Source of the DNA: Georgenia muralis
Lineage (GTDB): Bacteria; Actinomycetota; Actinomycetes; Actinomycetales; Actinomycetaceae
NCBI RefSeq assembly: GCF_003814705.1
Contig: NZ_RKRA01000001.1
Coordinates: forward strand, 1,364,001-1,428,000
Length of the DNA: 64,000 nucleotides
Direction of reading: 5' to 3'
Each line of letters begins with the position of its first letter. Position 1 is the stretch's first letter. The notes beneath the pieces are model-generated. The model was not told where the DNA came from. It saw nothing but the letters and a program-made list of their open reading frames with translations, and made no database searches. Below, piece after piece: positions 8,000-22,645 of the stretch. The translations under genes and the position numbers were made by a program.

Positions 8000-9199
8000 C
8001 TACTTCTTCCTGCCGGGGTTGTGCCCCTTCTTGGCCTGGGCCTGGCGCTTGGCGGCCGCGGCGCGGCGCTGGGCGGCGCGCTCCTCGTACCGCTTCTGCG
8101 CGCGCTCGGCCGCGGTGAGTCCGTCCTTGCCCCGGACCTCTCCGTCGTCCTCGGGCGGCGCAGCCGTCTCGCTCTCCTGCTCCTCGGCCGCGGCCTCCTC
8201 GGCCCCGCCGCTCCCGGGCACCGCAGCGGCGGCACCGGCCGGCCCGGTCCTCTTCGCCCGGTCCTTGCGCTTGGGCTGGACGCGCTGGCCCGGCGTCGGC
8301 TCCGGCTCGACCGTGGTCGCGGACTCCTCCTCCGGCGGGAGGCCCTTCTTCGCGCGCTTGCGTGCCTTGCGCTCCTCCAGGGCCTTGTACGCCTCCGAGC
8401 CCGGTGCCGGCTGGCGCCGGATCGTGTAGTACTGCTGGCCCATCGACCACAGGTTCGACACGGTCCAGTAGATGAGGACACCGATCGGGAAGTTCACGCC
8501 GGAGAAGGCGAAGACCAGCGGCAGGATGTACAGCAGGAGCTTCTGCTGCCGAGCCATCGGGTTGCTCGGGTCCAGCGCCGACGCCGGCATGTTCTTCATC
8601 GTCAGCTGCTTCTGCGTGATGAAGGTCGTCGCGGACATGGCGATGATGAGCAGCACCGTGACGATCTTGACCGTGGTGAGGTCCGACGACAGGAACGTCT
8701 CCGAGATGGGCGCGCCCAGCAGCATCGAGCTCTCCGCCTGAGCGGCGAGCTCGAGCGAGAGCGGACCGATGGGGTCCATCTCCCCCCGCGAGATGGGCCC
8801 GAGACTGTTGAGCACCCGGAAGAGCGCGAAGAAGATGGGCATCTGCAGCAGCAGCGGCAGGCACGAGGAGAACGGGTTGGTCCCGTGCTTCCGGTAGAGC
8901 GCCATCATCTCTTCCTGCATCTTCTGGCGCGACGCAGGGTCGGTCTTGTTCTTGTACTTCTTCTGCAGGGCCTGCATCTCGGGCTGGACGATCTGCAGCC
9001 CGCGAGACGCCTTGATCTGCTTGAAGAACAGGGGGATGAGCAGGACCCGGATGACGATCGTCAGACCGACGATGGACAGGATCCAGGCCCACCCCGAACC
9101 GCCCGCCATCCCCAGGAGCACGAGCAGGTCGTGCACCCGGACCATGATCCACGCGACCGCGTACATGATCGGGGACAGGATGGTGTCGAAAAAGCCCAT
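8000..9199 (-). CDS. yidC: Membrane protein insertase YidC/OxaI
   Basis: A 399-residue insertase that helps place proteins in the cytoplasmic membrane, alone or with SecYEG. Hydrophobic segments begin near residue 20, followed by the conserved cytoplasmic loop rich in K/Q. The OxaI core segment (PFSSCLPLLLQMPIFFALFRVL) follows, then further TM helices. The C-terminal ~110 residues are highly charged and KR-rich (KKGHNPGRKK end), a ribosome-contacting tail common in actinobacteria. It has no large periplasmic P1 domain, as in Gram-positives. Start: ATG 9199 (MGFFDTILSP), 13 bp downstream of the yidD stop. Confidence 0.96.
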   Translation of the reverse strand: MGFFDTILSPIMYAVAWIMVRVHDLLVLLGMAGGSGWAWILSIVGLTIVIRVLLIPLFFKQIKASRGLQIVQPEMQALQKKYKNKTDPASRQKMQEEMMALYRKHGTNPFSSCLPLLLQMPIFFALFRVLNSLGPISRGEMDPIGPLSLELAAQAESSMLLGAPISETFLSSDLTTVKIVTVLLIIAMSATTFITQKQLTMKNMPASALDPSNPMARQQKLLLYILPLVFAFSGVNFPIGVLIYWTVSNLWSMGQQYYTIRRQPAPGSEAYKALEERKARKRAKKGLPPEEESATTVEPEPTPGQRVQPKRKDRAKRTGPAGAAAAVPGSGGAEEAAAEEQESETAAPPEDDGEVRGKDGLTAAERAQKRYEERAAQRRAAAAKRQAQAKKGHNPGRKK

Positions 9200-9212
9200 G
9201 GTGCCTGTGCTC

Positions 9213-9620
9213 CTAGTGGTCCTTCGGCGCGGCGGACCGCGCCCCCCGTGTGTCTGGTCCGAGGGTACGTGGTTTTCCTGCCTCCGACGGCCCGCGGCCA
9301 CCGTCTCCCGCCGCCCGGTCGTTGCGCCACCGGCCCCGTGGCGGGACGTGGTCCACCCCGCCGAGGGTCCACGGGTTGCAGCGCAGCACCCGCCAGGCGC
9401 CGAGGACGCTGCCCTTGAGCGCACCGTGGCGCCGCAGCGCCGTCACTGCGTAGGCCGAGCACGAGGGGTAGTAGCGGCACGAGGGCGGCAGCCACGGCGA
9501 GACGACGGCCTGGTAGCCACGCACGATCGCGATGACGAGCCAGGTCAACGGGTTCCGCGGCTTCTCCTCGGGCAGCTCCTCACCGGCCGGGTGGTCGTGA
9601 CGGCGGTCGGCCGCGCTCAC
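9213..9620 (-). CDS. yidD: Membrane protein insertion efficiency factor YidD
   Basis: A 135-residue YidD family protein. The hallmark is [31 protein letters not shown] with its cysteines, then LLRCNPW-like ending ([11 protein letters not shown]). It is longer than the usual 70-110 residues because of a charged, disordered C-terminal tail after residue 95. Start: GTG 9620 overlaps the rnpA TGA (GTGA), showing translational coupling. It sits between rnpA and yidC as in most bacteria. Confidence 0.93.
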   Translation of the reverse strand: MSAADRRHDHPAGEELPEEKPRNPLTWLVIAIVRGYQAVVSPWLPPSCRYYPSCSAYAVTALRRHGALKGSVLGAWRVLRCNPWTLGGVDHVPPRGRWRNDRAAGDGGRGPSEAGKPRTLGPDTRGARSAAPKDH

Positions 9621-10009
9621 GGGGTCCCCCCACCCCGACGGCGCTGCTTGCGCCGCGCCGAGCCGAACGCGATGTCGAGGTCCCGGGCGAGCTCGGCGCT
9701 CGTGGCCGACGCCGAGGGGGGCAGTGCCCGGACGACCAGGCGGCTGCCCGGCTGGAGCTCCGCCGACCGGTCCCTCAGTAGCGCGCGCAGGCGCCGCTTC
9801 ACCCGGTTGCGCTCGACCGCACCTCCGACGGCTTTGGGCACGACAAAGCCGACGAGCGCCGCACCCGTGGTGCGGGCGCCCGTCGGCCCGTTGTCGGTGT
9901 CACCCTCGCTCAGGTGCAGGACGAGGAGGCTGGTGCCACCGCGCACACCTCTGCGCACCGCGTCGGAGAAGTCCTCCGCTCGACGCATCCGGTGCCGGGG
10001 CGGCAGCAC
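9617..10009 (-). CDS. rnpA: Ribonuclease P protein component RnpA
   Basis: The 130-residue protein subunit that binds RNase P RNA for 5' maturation of tRNAs. The RNR signature [15 protein letters not shown] is at 65-79, and the N-terminal [14 protein letters not shown] is typical. An acidic insertion (about 35-50) is slightly longer than average. Start: GTG 10009, seven bases after the rpmH stop. The RNA subunit is not in this window. Confidence 0.95.
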   Translation of the reverse strand: MLPPRHRMRRAEDFSDAVRRGVRGGTSLLVLHLSEGDTDNGPTGARTTGAALVGFVVPKAVGGAVERNRVKRRLRALLRDRSAELQPGSRLVVRALPPSASATSAELARDLDIAFGSARRKQRRRGGGTP

Positions 10010-10016
10010 CGAGAGC

Positions 10017-10154
10017 TCAGGCGGAGAGCTCGGAACGCCCCTTGCGGCGACGTGCCGCGAGGATCGCGCGCCCGGCGCGGGTCCGCATGCGCAGACGGAA
10101 GCCGTGCACCTTGGCCCGGCGCCGGTTGTTCGGCTGGAAAGTCCGCTTGCTCAC
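10017..10154 (-). CDS. rpmH: 50S ribosomal protein L34
   Basis: The 45-residue L34. It begins [20 protein letters not shown] and ends with KGRSELSA, matching the universal L34 pattern of basic residues. Start: GTG 10154. It is the head of the leftward rpmH-rnpA-yidD-yidC-jag-rsmG unit and is divergent from dnaA. Confidence 0.97.
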   Translation of the reverse strand: MSKRTFQPNNRRRAKVHGFRLRMRTRAGRAILAARRRKGRSELSA

Positions 10155-10538
10155 GGCAGTACTCCAAAACGGTCGGTGTAGATCAACAAGGGCCCCGCCA
10201 CGTCCTGGCAGTGCTCGGTGGCCCGTCCCGACCTCCGACGTACCCTCGTGAGGGCACACGCCAGCGACGGTCAGGACGACCAACCCACGGTACGTGAGCA
10301 CGTCCGGCACGGTCAATCCGGCCCGGGCGCCACATGCGTCACACCCGTCCTCCCCACCCCTGCCCACAGCTGTGGATCCAGCACCCGTCCGCGGGGGGTG
10401 CTGAACCGGTCGGCCTCCGGGCGAAACGTCGAGCCTGCGCCGGGAGGTTCTACCCACACTCTGTGGATAAGTATGTGGACGACGTGCGGACGTGCCACAC
10501 TCGTCGTCTGCCCGACCACCGCGCCAAGGGGACCCTCG
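10155..10538. promoter_or_regulatory. rpmH-dnaA divergent intergenic region with DnaA boxes
   Basis: 384 bp with no gene. TGTGGATAA at 10462-10470 is a perfect DnaA box (TTATCCACA on the minus strand). TGTGGACGA at 10474-10482 (one mismatch) lies immediately beside it. TGTGGATCC at 10371-10379 is weaker. Boxes upstream of dnaA usually mean autoregulation and may also belong to the origin. AAGGGG at 10526-10531 is the ribosome-binding site for the TTG start of dnaA. Confidence 0.75.
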
Positions 10539-12011
10539 TTGCCTGAGACACAACCGATCACGGAGAGCTGGACCCAGGCCGTCGAGCTCCTCAGCTCCCG
10601 GGGCGAGATCGGGGGCGCCCAGCTGGCGTTCGTCCGGATGACCCGCCCGCTGGGCGTCATCGACGGGACGATCCTGCTCGCGGTCCCCTCCGACTTCGCC
10701 AAGGACTTCCTCGAGACTCGCGCACGGGAGCCGATCACCGACGCCCTCGCCGAGGTCATCGGCGGGACGGTGCGGTTCGCCGTCACCGTCGACCCCACGC
10801 TCGAGGAGACCCCGCTCGAGCCGGCGGGCCCGGTCCTGCCCACCGCGGAGGCCCCCCGGACGGCGCCCTCGGCGCGCACACCTGCCCGGGTGCCGTTCGA
10901 CGACCGACCCCTCCCGCCGCCGGTGCGTTCGGTGGCCGACCGGGGCAGCTCCACGGAGGACCACTCCGTCGACTCCTCCCGGCTCAACCCCAAGTACACC
11001 TTCGAGACCTTCGTCACCGGATCGTCCAACCGTTTCGCGCACGCCGCGGCGACCGCCGTCGCCGAGGCTCCTGCCAAGGCCTACAACCCGCTGTTCATCT
11101 ACGGCGGGTCGGGTCTGGGCAAGACGCACCTCCTCCACGCGATCGGGCACTACGCCCGCAACCTCTACCCGGGCATCCGGGTGCGGTACGTGAACTCCGA
11201 GGAGTTCACGAATGACTTCATCAACTCCATCCGGGACGACAAGGCGGAGAACTTCCAGCGCCGGTACCGCAACGTCGACGTCCTCCTCATCGACGACATC
11301 CAGTTCCTCGGCGGCAAGGAGCAGACCGTCGAGGAGTTCTTCCACACGTTCAACACCCTTCACAACGACAACCGTCAGGTGGTCATCACCTCCGACGTCC
11401 CGCCCAAGCAGCTCAACGGCTTCGAGGACCGGCTCCGCTCCCGGTTCGAGTGGGGGCTGCTCACCGACGTCCAGCCGCCGGACCTCGAGACCCGCATCGC
11501 CATCCTGCGCAAGAAGGCGGTCGCCGAGCACCTCCAGGCGAGCGACGAGGTCCTGGAGTACATCGCCTCGCGGATCTCCACCAACATCCGCGAGCTCGAG
11601 GGCGCCCTCATCCGGGTCACGGCCTTCGCCAACCTCAACCGTCAGCCGGTCGACCTCTCCCTCGCCGAGATGGTCCTCAAGGACCTCATCACGGACCCGG
11701 AGGGCGAGGACATCACGCCGGCGCTCATCATGGGCCAGACGGCGAACTACTTCTCGGTCTCGATCGAGGCGCTGTGCTCGGCCGACCGTTCCCGGGTGCT
11801 CGTCAACGCCCGCCAGATCGCCATGTACCTGTGCCGTGAGCTCACCGACCTCTCGCTGCCGAAGATCGGCCAGCTCTTCGGCGGGCGGGACCACACCACG
11901 GTGATGCACGCCAACCGCAAGATCCGTGAGCAGATGGCGGAGAAGCGCTCGACCTTCAACCAGGTCACGGAGCTCACGAACCGGATCAAGCAGAAGGCCC
12001 GCGGGAACTGA
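10539..12011 (+). CDS. dnaA: Chromosomal replication initiator protein DnaA
   Basis: A 490-residue AAA+ initiator that binds DnaA boxes and opens oriC. Domain I covers about 1-80, followed by a disordered Pro-rich domain II (90-148). The AAA+ domain has Walker [10 protein letters not shown] (189-197) and Walker B LLIDDIQF (249-256). Domain IV carries the DNA-binding signature [11 protein letters not shown] (448-458). Start: TTG 10539 ([10 protein letters not shown]) with AAGGGG seven bases before it. An upstream in-frame ATG at 10473 overlaps the DnaA box and has a poor ribosome site, so it was not chosen. Confidence 0.97.
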   Translation: MPETQPITESWTQAVELLSSRGEIGGAQLAFVRMTRPLGVIDGTILLAVPSDFAKDFLETRAREPITDALAEVIGGTVRFAVTVDPTLEETPLEPAGPVLPTAEAPRTAPSARTPARVPFDDRPLPPPVRSVADRGSSTEDHSVDSSRLNPKYTFETFVTGSSNRFAHAAATAVAEAPAKAYNPLFIYGGSGLGKTHLLHAIGHYARNLYPGIRVRYVNSEEFTNDFINSIRDDKAENFQRRYRNVDVLLIDDIQFLGGKEQTVEEFFHTFNTLHNDNRQVVITSDVPPKQLNGFEDRLRSRFEWGLLTDVQPPDLETRIAILRKKAVAEHLQASDEVLEYIASRISTNIRELEGALIRVTAFANLNRQPVDLSLAEMVLKDLITDPEGEDITPALIMGQTANYFSVSIEALCSADRSRVLVNARQIAMYLCRELTDLSLPKIGQLFGGRDHTTVMHANRKIREQMAEKRSTFNQVTELTNRIKQKARGN

Positions 12012-12437
12012 CGCCCCAGCCTCTTGGCCCTTGCCCGGACTCCGCGTCACCTGTATAGGAGATTCACAGATGTGCACAACTCTGTGGACAGCGGTGGAGA
12101 ACCCCCCGCCGACCGGTGGACGACGACACCCCGACCGGTGGACGCGGTCTGGGGACGCTCCGACGATCCACTGCCGGCGGCCTCGACCCACAGACGCGCA
12201 CACCACGTCGCTCACAGCCCCGTCCGGCACGTGACCTGCGACGACATGACCTTTCCACAGTCTCCACAGGTGCTACGACGATGATGACACCTAGATGATG
12301 GGATGGCTGTTGACAACCAACGAGGCACGGACGGGGACCCGCCCACCGAGTACTACACGCCGGTTGTTCGCCTCGCGTAGGGTTGCCCTGCGCCGCGTGC
12401 ACCCTGCGGCTCGGTCATCGAGAGAAGGTCATCCATC
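12012..12437. other. oriC: dnaA-dnaN intergenic region, probable oriC
   Basis: 426 bp with no gene. DnaA-box-like 9-mers include TGTGCACAA (12071-12079), TGTGGACAG (12083-12091), CTTTCCACA (12251-12259), GTCTCCACA (12260-12268) and TGTTGACAA (12308-12316), plus weaker GGTGGACGA copies. The stretch 12270-12320 is relatively AT-rich for this genome and could be the unwinding element. The position between dnaA and dnaN is the standard actinobacterial origin. Individual boxes are mostly one or two bases off consensus. Confidence 0.75.
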
Positions 12438-13567
12438 GTGAAGTTCCGGGTCGAACGTGACGTCCTGACCGAGGCTGTGACCTGGACGGCGCGCTCACTG
12501 CCGACGCGCCCCCCGGTGCCGGTCCTCGCCGGCGTCCGCCTCGAGGCCACCGCCGACGGCACGCTGACCCTGTCGAGCTTCGACTACGAGGTCTCGGCCC
12601 GCTCCGAGGTGCCCGCGGAGGTGGACAGCGCGGGCGTGGTCCTGGTCTCCGGCCGGCTCCTCGCGGACATCTGCAAGTCGCTGCCCGCCAAGCCGGTCGA
12701 CGTCGACCTCGACGGCACGAAGGTGATCCTCACGTGCGGCGCGTCGCGCTTCACGCTCCTGACGATGCCGGTCGACGACTACCCGGCGCTGCCCGCGATG
12801 CCCGACACCACCGGCAGCATCGACGCCGGCGTCCTCACCGAGGCCGTCGCCCAGGTGACCACGGCCGCCAGCCGCGACGAGACCTTGCCGCTGCTCACCG
12901 GGGTCCGGGTGGAGATCGAGGGTGAGAAGCTCACACTGCTCGCCACCGACCGCTACCGCCTCGCGATGCGCGAGCTCTCGTGGCACCCGAAGTCACCTGC
13001 GATCTCCTCGGTGGCGCTCGTGCGGGCCCGCACGCTCTCCGACGTCGCGAAGTCCATGACCAGCGCGGGCTCGGTCGACGTGGCGCTCGCCGACGACGGT
13101 CCCGCGGCTCTCATCGGCTTCGAGGCCGGCGGCCGGCGCACCACGTCCCTGCTCGTGGAGGGCGACTACCCGCCGGTGCGTCGGCTCTTCCCCGACTCCA
13201 CGACGACCCATGCCGTGGTGAGCACCCACGCCCTCATCGAGGCCGCCCGCCGCGTCAGCCTCGTGGCCGAGCGCAACACCCCCATCCGGCTGAGCTTCTC
13301 CGAGGGCCAGGTCGTGCTCGAGGCGGGGCAGGGTGACGACGCGCAGGCGTCGGAGGCCCTCGAGGCCGCCCTCACGGGCGAGCCCATCACCACCGCCTTC
13401 AACCCCCACTACCTGCTCGACGGGCTGGGGGCGCTCACCACGCCGTTCGTGCGGATGTCCTTCACCCACCCGAGCAAGCCGGCCGTGATGACCGGTCAGG
13501 GTTCGCTCGAGGGCGATGACGACCCCGCCTTCCGGTACCTGCTCATGCCGATCCGGTTCGCCGGCTG

Positions 13568-13568
<1 letters not shown>
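12438..13568 (+). CDS. dnaN: DNA polymerase III beta sliding clamp
   Basis: The 376-residue beta clamp. The three repeated clamp domains are recognisable: KFRVERDVLTEAVTW at the start, LTLLATDRYRLAMRELSW in domain 2, and the C-terminal RYLLMPIRFAG, which lines the partner-binding groove. Start: GTG 12438 with AGAGAAGG upstream. The stop overlaps the ATG of gnd by one base, so translation of the two is coupled. Confidence 0.97.
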
Positions 13569-14491
<923 letters not shown>

Positions 14492-14604
14492 CACCGGCCG
14501 GACGGCGACGGGCGCGGTCCCGTTCCCGGCCCGGGCCCGGCACGCGTGATACTGGGACGCGCCGGCCGCTGGGGTCGGCGGCGGTGGCGCGGAGGAGGGC
14601 ACGG

Positions 14605-15826
14605 GTGTACGTCTCCGACCTGGCCCTCAACGACTTCCGGTCCTACCGGGAGGTCGTCCTCGCGCTCGATCCGGGCGTGAGCGCGTTCGTCGGCCGCAAC
14701 GGCCAGGGCAAGACGAACCTCGTCGAGGCGGTCGCCTACCTCTCGACGTTCTCCAGCCACCGGGTCGCCGCGGACGCCGCCCTCGTGCGCCAGGGCGCCC
14801 CGGGGGCGGTGGTGCGGGCCAAGGTGGTCCACGGCGACCGGCCCACGCTCGTCGAGCTCGAGATCGTGGCCGGCAAGGCCAACCGCGCCCGGCTCAACCG
14901 CTCGCCCGCGCGCACCCGGGACGTCCTGGGCGTGGTGCGCACCGTCCTCTTCGCGCCCGAGGACCTCGAGCTCGTCAAGGGCGACCCGGCCCAGCGCCGA
15001 CGGTTCCTCGACGAGCTCATGGTGCTCCTGACCCCGCGCCTGGCCGGGGTGCGCGCGGAGTACGAGAAGGTCCTGCGCCAGCGCGGCGCCCTGCTCAAGT
15101 CGGCCGGAGCGGCCCGGCGCCGGGGGTCGCGCCCGGACCTGAGCACCCTCGACGTCTGGGACGGCCAGCTCGCCGCCGCCGGGGCGCGGATCGTCGCCGC
15201 GCGCGCCGCCCTCGTGGCCACGTTGCGCGGGCCCGTGGCGGCCGCCTACGACGAGGTGAGCGCCGGTCAGGGCACCGCCCGGATCGACTACCGCGCCAGC
15301 ATCGACGTCGCGGACGACCTGCCCGCGCCGGATGCGTCCGCGCTGGCCGGGGAGACCACCGACGCAGCGGCCGCCCGCGCCGCCGCGGAGGAGCAGGAGC
15401 TGGCGCTCACCGACGTCGCCGCGGTCACGGAACGGCTCCTCGACGCGATGGGCCGGCTGCGCGAGCGAGAGCTCGAGCGGGGTGTGTGCCTGGTCGGGCC
15501 GCACCGCGACGACCTCATCCTCTCCCTGGGCACCCTGCCGGCCAAGGGGTTCGCCAGCCACGGCGAGTCGTGGTCCTACGCCCTCGCGCTGCGCCTGGCC
15601 TCCTACGAGGTGCTGCGCGACGACGACGGCGCACCCTGGGACGGCGACGGCGAGCCCGTGCTCATCCTCGACGACGTCTTCGCCGAGCTGGACTCGCGCC
15701 GTCGTGAGCGCCTGGCCACCATGGTGGCCGGCGCACGTCAGGTCCTCATCACCGCCGCCGTGCCCGAGGACGTCCCCGCGGTGCTCGCGGGCGTGCGGTA
15801 CGAGGTTGCCGAGGGGAGGGTCGAGC

Positions 15827-15834
<8 letters not shown>
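14605..15834 (+). CDS. recF: DNA replication/repair protein RecF
   Basis: A 409-residue SMC-like ATPase that loads RecA at gaps through RecOR. It begins [14 protein letters not shown], has Walker [10 protein letters not shown] (30-38), an ABC-like signature region and Walker [12 protein letters not shown] near 355-365. Start: GTG 14605 with GGAGGAG eight bases upstream; a longer in-frame extension inside gnd was rejected. The stop overlaps the next gene by eight bases. Residues around 240-280 form an Ala-rich insertion with many acidic residues. Confidence 0.95.
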
Positions 15835-18782
<2,948 letters not shown>

Positions 18783-18852
18783 GCCAGCACCCCCGTCCGG
18801 GACGGCCGGCCCGCGCCGTCGCCCCGGTGAACTACCGACGAGAAGGACAGAC

Positions 18853-21465
18853 GTGACCCAGCCACCCGAGGACACCACCCCGGCCGACGACGGCGTCGTC
18901 ATCCGCGACCGGATCGAGCAGGTCGACCTCCAGCTGGAGATGCAGCGCTCCTACCTCGACTACGCGATGAGCGTCATCGTGGGACGGGCCCTGCCGGACG
19001 TTCGGGACGGCCTCAAGCCCGTGCACCGGCGGGTGCTGTACGCGATGTACGACGGCGGCTACCGGCCCGACTCCTCGTTCTCGAAGTGCTCCCGCGTCGT
19101 CGGCGAGGTCATGGGGCAGTACCACCCCCACGGCGACACCTCGATCTACGACGCGCTGGTCCGTCTCGTCCAGCCGTGGTCGATGCGCTACCCGCTGGTG
19201 GCGGGCCAGGGCAACTTCGGCTCCGCCGGCGACCTGGGTGCCGCCGCCCCGCGGTACACCGAGTGCAAGATGGCGCCCCTGGCGTTGGAGATGGTCCGGG
19301 ACATCGACGCCGAGACGGTCGACTTCCAGGACAACTACGACGGCCGCAACCAGGAGCCCGTCGTCCTGCCCGCCCGGTTCCCGAACCTGCTCGTCAACGG
19401 CTCCGAGGGCATCGCGGTCGGCATGGCCACCCGCATCCCGCCCCACAACCTGCGCGAGGTGGCCGACGGCGTCCGGTGGTTCCTCGAGCACCCGGAGGCC
19501 TCGAAGGAGGAGCTCCTCGGCGAGCTCATGCTGCGCATCAAGGGCCCGGACTTCCCCACCGGGGCGCTGGTCCTGGGCCGGCGCGGCATCGAGGACATGT
19601 ACCGCACCGGCCGCGGGTCCATCACCCAGCGGGCCGTCGTCGAGGTCGAGGAGCTCCAGGGCCGGCAGTGCCTCGTCGTGACCGAGCTGCCCTACCAGGT
19701 CAACCCGGACCGGCTCTCCCAGAAGATCGTCGACGGCGTCAAGGACGGCCGCATCACCGGCGTCGCGGACATCCGCGACGAGTCCTCCGGCCGCGCCGGC
19801 CAGCGGCTGGTCATCGTGCTCAAGCGCGACGCCGTCGCCAAGGTCGTGCTCAACAACCTCTACAAGCACACCCAGCTGCAGGACAACTTCCCGGCCAACA
19901 TGCTGGCCCTGGTCGACGGCGTCCCGCGCACCCTGAGCCTGGACGGCTTCGTCCGGCACTGGGTCCACCACCAGATCGACGTCGTCGTCCGGCGCACCCG
20001 GTTCCTGCTGCGCAAGGCCGAGGAGCGCATCCACATCCTGCGCGGCCTGCTCAAGGCCCTCGACGCGCTCGACGAGGTCATCGCCCTCATCCGCCGCTCG
20101 CCCACCGTGGACGAGGCCAGGGCGGGGCTCGTCGAGCTGCTCGAGATCGACGAGGTCCAGGCCGAGGCCATCCTCACCATGCAGCTGCGCCGCCTCGCGG
20201 CCCTCGAGCGGCAGAAGATCCTCGACCAGCACGCGGAGGAGGAGGCCAAGATCATCAGCTTCAAGATCATCCTCGCCTCCCCCGAGCGCCAGCGCGAGAT
20301 CGTCGGCGAGGAGCTGGCCACCGTCGTCGAGCGCTACGGCGACGACCGGCGCACCACGATCCTGCCGTTCGACGGCGAGATGAGCATCGAGGACCTCATC
20401 CCCGAGGAGGACGTGGTCGTCACGATCACCCGCGGCGGCTACGCCAAGCGCACCCGGGTGGACAACTACCGTTCCCAGCGCCGTGGTGGGAAGGGTGTGC
20501 GGGGGGCGCAGCTGCGCGAGGACGACATCGTCGACCACTTCGGCGTCACGACGACGCACCACTGGCTGCTCTTCTTCACCAACCTCGGCCGGGTATACCG
20601 GGCCAAGGGCTACGAGCTGCCCGAGGGCGGCCGCGACGCCAAGGGCCAGCACGTGGCCAACCTCCTGGCGTTCCAGCCGGGCGAGACGATCGCCCAGGTG
20701 ATCTCGCTGCGCGACTACGACCAGGCGGAGTACCTCGTCCTGGCCACCCAGCGCGGCCTGGTGAAGAAGACCCGGCTGTCGGAGTACAACACCAACCGCA
20801 CCGGCGGGGTCATCGGCATCAACCTGCGCGAGGACGCCGAGGGCAACCCCGACCGCGTCGTCGCCGCGCGCCTGGTCGACCACGACGACGACCTCGTCCT
20901 CGTCTCCCGCAAGGGCCAGTCGATCCGGTTCACCGCCACCGACGAGGCGCTGCGGCCCATGGGCCGCGCCACCTCGGGCGTGACGGGGATGAAGTTCCGC
21001 GGGGACGACGAGCTCCTGGCGATGGACGTCGTCCGTGACGACTCCGAGGTCTTCGTCGTCACCGAGGGCGGGTTCGCCAAGCGCACCGCGGTGGGGCAGT
21101 ACCGGCTCCAGGGCCGCGGCGGGCTCGGCATCAAGGTCGCCAACCTCGTCGAGGAGCGCGGCGACCTCGTCGGCGCGCTCATCACCGACCCTGACGACGA
21201 GGTCCTCGTCATCATGGCCAGCGGCAAGGTGGTGCGCTCGGCCGTCGCCGAGGTCAACCTCACCGGTCGCAACACCCAGGGCGTGACCTTCGCCCGGCCC
21301 GACAAGGGCGACCGCATCATCGCCGTGGCCCGGAACGTCGAGCAGAAGGTGGCCCAGGACGCCCACCTGCTCTCCGGCGCGACCGCGGAGAGCCCCGCGG
21401 AGGTCGGCGAGGGTGACGGGGTAGTCTCTGACGAGCCCACCGCCGGCACTGGAGGAGACGCATGA
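18853..21465 (+). CDS. gyrA: DNA gyrase subunit A
   Basis: The 870-residue cleavage subunit. The catalytic tyrosine is Y135 in [10 protein letters not shown]. The GyrA box QRRGGKG (542-548) shows it is gyrase rather than topoisomerase IV. Six beta-pinwheel repeats follow, then an acidic tail. The quinolone-resistance region keeps the usual [11 protein letters not shown]. Start: GTG 18853 with GAAGGA upstream. The stop overlaps the DUF3566 start (ATGA). Confidence 0.98.
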   Translation: MTQPPEDTTPADDGVVIRDRIEQVDLQLEMQRSYLDYAMSVIVGRALPDVRDGLKPVHRRVLYAMYDGGYRPDSSFSKCSRVVGEVMGQYHPHGDTSIYDALVRLVQPWSMRYPLVAGQGNFGSAGDLGAAAPRYTECKMAPLALEMVRDIDAETVDFQDNYDGRNQEPVVLPARFPNLLVNGSEGIAVGMATRIPPHNLREVADGVRWFLEHPEASKEELLGELMLRIKGPDFPTGALVLGRRGIEDMYRTGRGSITQRAVVEVEELQGRQCLVVTELPYQVNPDRLSQKIVDGVKDGRITGVADIRDESSGRAGQRLVIVLKRDAVAKVVLNNLYKHTQLQDNFPANMLALVDGVPRTLSLDGFVRHWVHHQIDVVVRRTRFLLRKAEERIHILRGLLKALDALDEVIALIRRSPTVDEARAGLVELLEIDEVQAEAILTMQLRRLAALERQKILDQHAEEEAKIISFKIILASPERQREIVGEELATVVERYGDDRRTTILPFDGEMSIEDLIPEEDVVVTITRGGYAKRTRVDNYRSQRRGGKGVRGAQLREDDIVDHFGVTTTHHWLLFFTNLGRVYRAKGYELPEGGRDAKGQHVANLLAFQPGETIAQVISLRDYDQAEYLVLATQRGLVKKTRLSEYNTNRTGGVIGINLREDAEGNPDRVVAARLVDHDDDLVLVSRKGQSIRFTATDEALRPMGRATSGVTGMKFRGDDELLAMDVVRDDSEVFVVTEGGFAKRTAVGQYRLQGRGGLGIKVANLVEERGDLVGALITDPDDEVLVIMASGKVVRSAVAEVNLTGRNTQGVTFARPDKGDRIIAVARNVEQKVAQDAHLLSGATAESPAEVGEGDGVVSDEPTAGTGGDA

Positions 21466-22121
21466 GCAGCAGCACGTCCGGCCGCGGCCCAGGCACGCCC
21501 CCGCCGCCACCCCCCTCGGACGTGAGGGGCGAGGCGAGGACGTCGACGATGCGGCGCAGCCTGGCCGAGCGCCTCGGGGGGGCAGCCGAGGGCTCCTCCG
21601 CCGTTCCTGCCACCGAGCGCGTCACCACCCGCCCGGGCACGTCGGCTCCGTCGGCCGGCTCGGCACCGGCCGCGCCGTCCCGCCCGGGCCCCGCGCCGTC
21701 GGCCGCCTCGCCGTCCGCGGCCCGTGCGCCGCGCCCGGCGGCCTCGCGACCGGCCGCGCCGGGCCCGCGCCGCGTGCGTCTGTCCGTCTCGCGGGTGGAC
21801 CCGTGGTCGGCGATGAAGCTGTCGTTCCTGCTCTCCGTCGCGCTCGGCGTCATGATCGTCGTCGCCGCCGCCGTGGTCTGGTTCGTGCTGGACTCCATGC
21901 GTGTCTTCTCCGACGTCGAGGAGCTCCTGGTCTCCATCGGGTCGGAGAACTTCCTCCAGCTCATGGACTACCTCGAGTTCGACCGGGTGATGTCGTTCGC
22001 GACCATCGTCGGCGTCGTCGACATCCTCCTGCTGACGGCGCTGGGCACGATCGGGGCGTTCCTGTACAACATCGTCGCGGCGCTGGTCGGGGGCCTGCAC
22101 ATGACCCTCACCGACGACTGA
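21462..22121 (+). CDS. DUF3566 transmembrane protein
   Basis: A 219-residue protein found beside gyrA across actinobacteria. The first ~105 residues are a disordered Pro/Ala-rich cytoplasmic region. The C-terminal DUF3566 domain has two TM helices (about 125-145 and 180-205) and begins [22 protein letters not shown]. Function is unknown. Translation is coupled to gyrA by the ATGA overlap. Confidence 0.9.
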   Translation: MSSSTSGRGPGTPPPPPPSDVRGEARTSTMRRSLAERLGGAAEGSSAVPATERVTTRPGTSAPSAGSAPAAPSRPGPAPSAASPSAARAPRPAASRPAAPGPRRVRLSVSRVDPWSAMKLSFLLSVALGVMIVVAAAVVWFVLDSMRVFSDVEELLVSIGSENFLQLMDYLEFDRVMSFATIVGVVDILLLTALGTIGAFLYNIVAALVGGLHMTLTDD

Positions 22122-22233
22122 GTGAGACTGCTCACGGGGGGCTTCCCAGGTTTTGGCCGGTCCCCGGCTCTGGGATAGAGTTGCCCGGCGCGCACAGCGC
22201 AGCTCCCCGCAGGCCCCTGGCTCGATGGGGCGC

Positions 22234-22310
22234 GGGCCTATAGCTCAGTCGGTTAGAGCGCTTCCCTGATAAGGAAGAGGTCGCTGGTTCGAGTCCAGCT
22301 AGGCCCACCA
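22234..22310 (+). tRNA. tRNA-Ile (GAT)
   Basis: 77 nt including an encoded CCA. Acceptor GGGCCTA pairs with TAGGCCC, the T-arm is GCTGGTTCGAGTCCAGC, and the anticodon GAT is at 22268-22270 in loop CTGATAA. It lies downstream of gyrA, the usual actinobacterial place. Confidence 0.97.
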
Positions 22311-22345
22311 CCCCGGTCACGGGGACGCACCGCCCGGAGGTCATC

Positions 22346-22483
22346 GTGAAGAGGAAGCTCCTGATCGCGCTCGGCGCCGTCGCCGGCTACCTGGCCTGGC
22401 TCAAGGTCCAGCAGGACCGCGAGGAGCGGGACCTGTGGGCCGAGGTCACCGACAGCTTCGGCGAGGAGCCGCCCGCTCGCTAG
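22346..22483 (+). CDS. DLW-39 family small protein
   Basis: A 45-residue protein with one N-terminal hydrophobic segment (KLLIALGAVAGYLAWLK) and then QQDREERDLWAEVTD, which contains the D-L-W motif at 29-31 that names the family. Such genes sit between tRNA-Ile and tRNA-Ala after gyrA in many actinobacteria. Start: GTG 22346 with GGAGG nine bases upstream. Function unknown; probably membrane-anchored. Confidence 0.88.
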   Translation: MKRKLLIALGAVAGYLAWLKVQQDREERDLWAEVTDSFGEEPPAR

Positions 22484-22511
22484 CACCACCCGCGCCGGTG
22501 ACGGCGCACCA

Positions 22512-22584
22512 GGGGCCATGGCGCAATTGGTAGCGCACCTGCTTTGCAAGCAGGGGGTTAGGGGTTCGAGTCCCCTTGGCTCCA
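22512..22584 (+). tRNA. tRNA-Ala (TGC)
   Basis: 73 nt. Acceptor GGGGCCA pairs with TGGCTCC and the anticodon TGC is at 22545-22547 in loop TTTGCAA. The genome continues ACCG after the acceptor stem, so the full CCA is not encoded, unlike the neighbouring tRNA-Ile. Confidence 0.96.
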
Positions 22585-22645
22585 CCGCAGGCACCAGCCC
22601 CGGTTCGTGCACGGGCGGGGACCTGGCAAGGTCACCTGTGCAGGG

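Noticed and set aside
10473..10538. Upstream ATG start for DnaA
   Set aside because: It lies in the DnaA box with a poor ribosome site; the TTG at 10539 has AAGGGG at correct spacing.
18832..21510. Long minus-strand open frame opposite gyrA (and similar long frames opposite gyrB, rpmH-yidC, pknA and GH2)
   Set aside because: Antisense shadows created by GC-rich third positions; composition is low-complexity D/V/G/R with no family motif, while the other strand holds a well-known gene.
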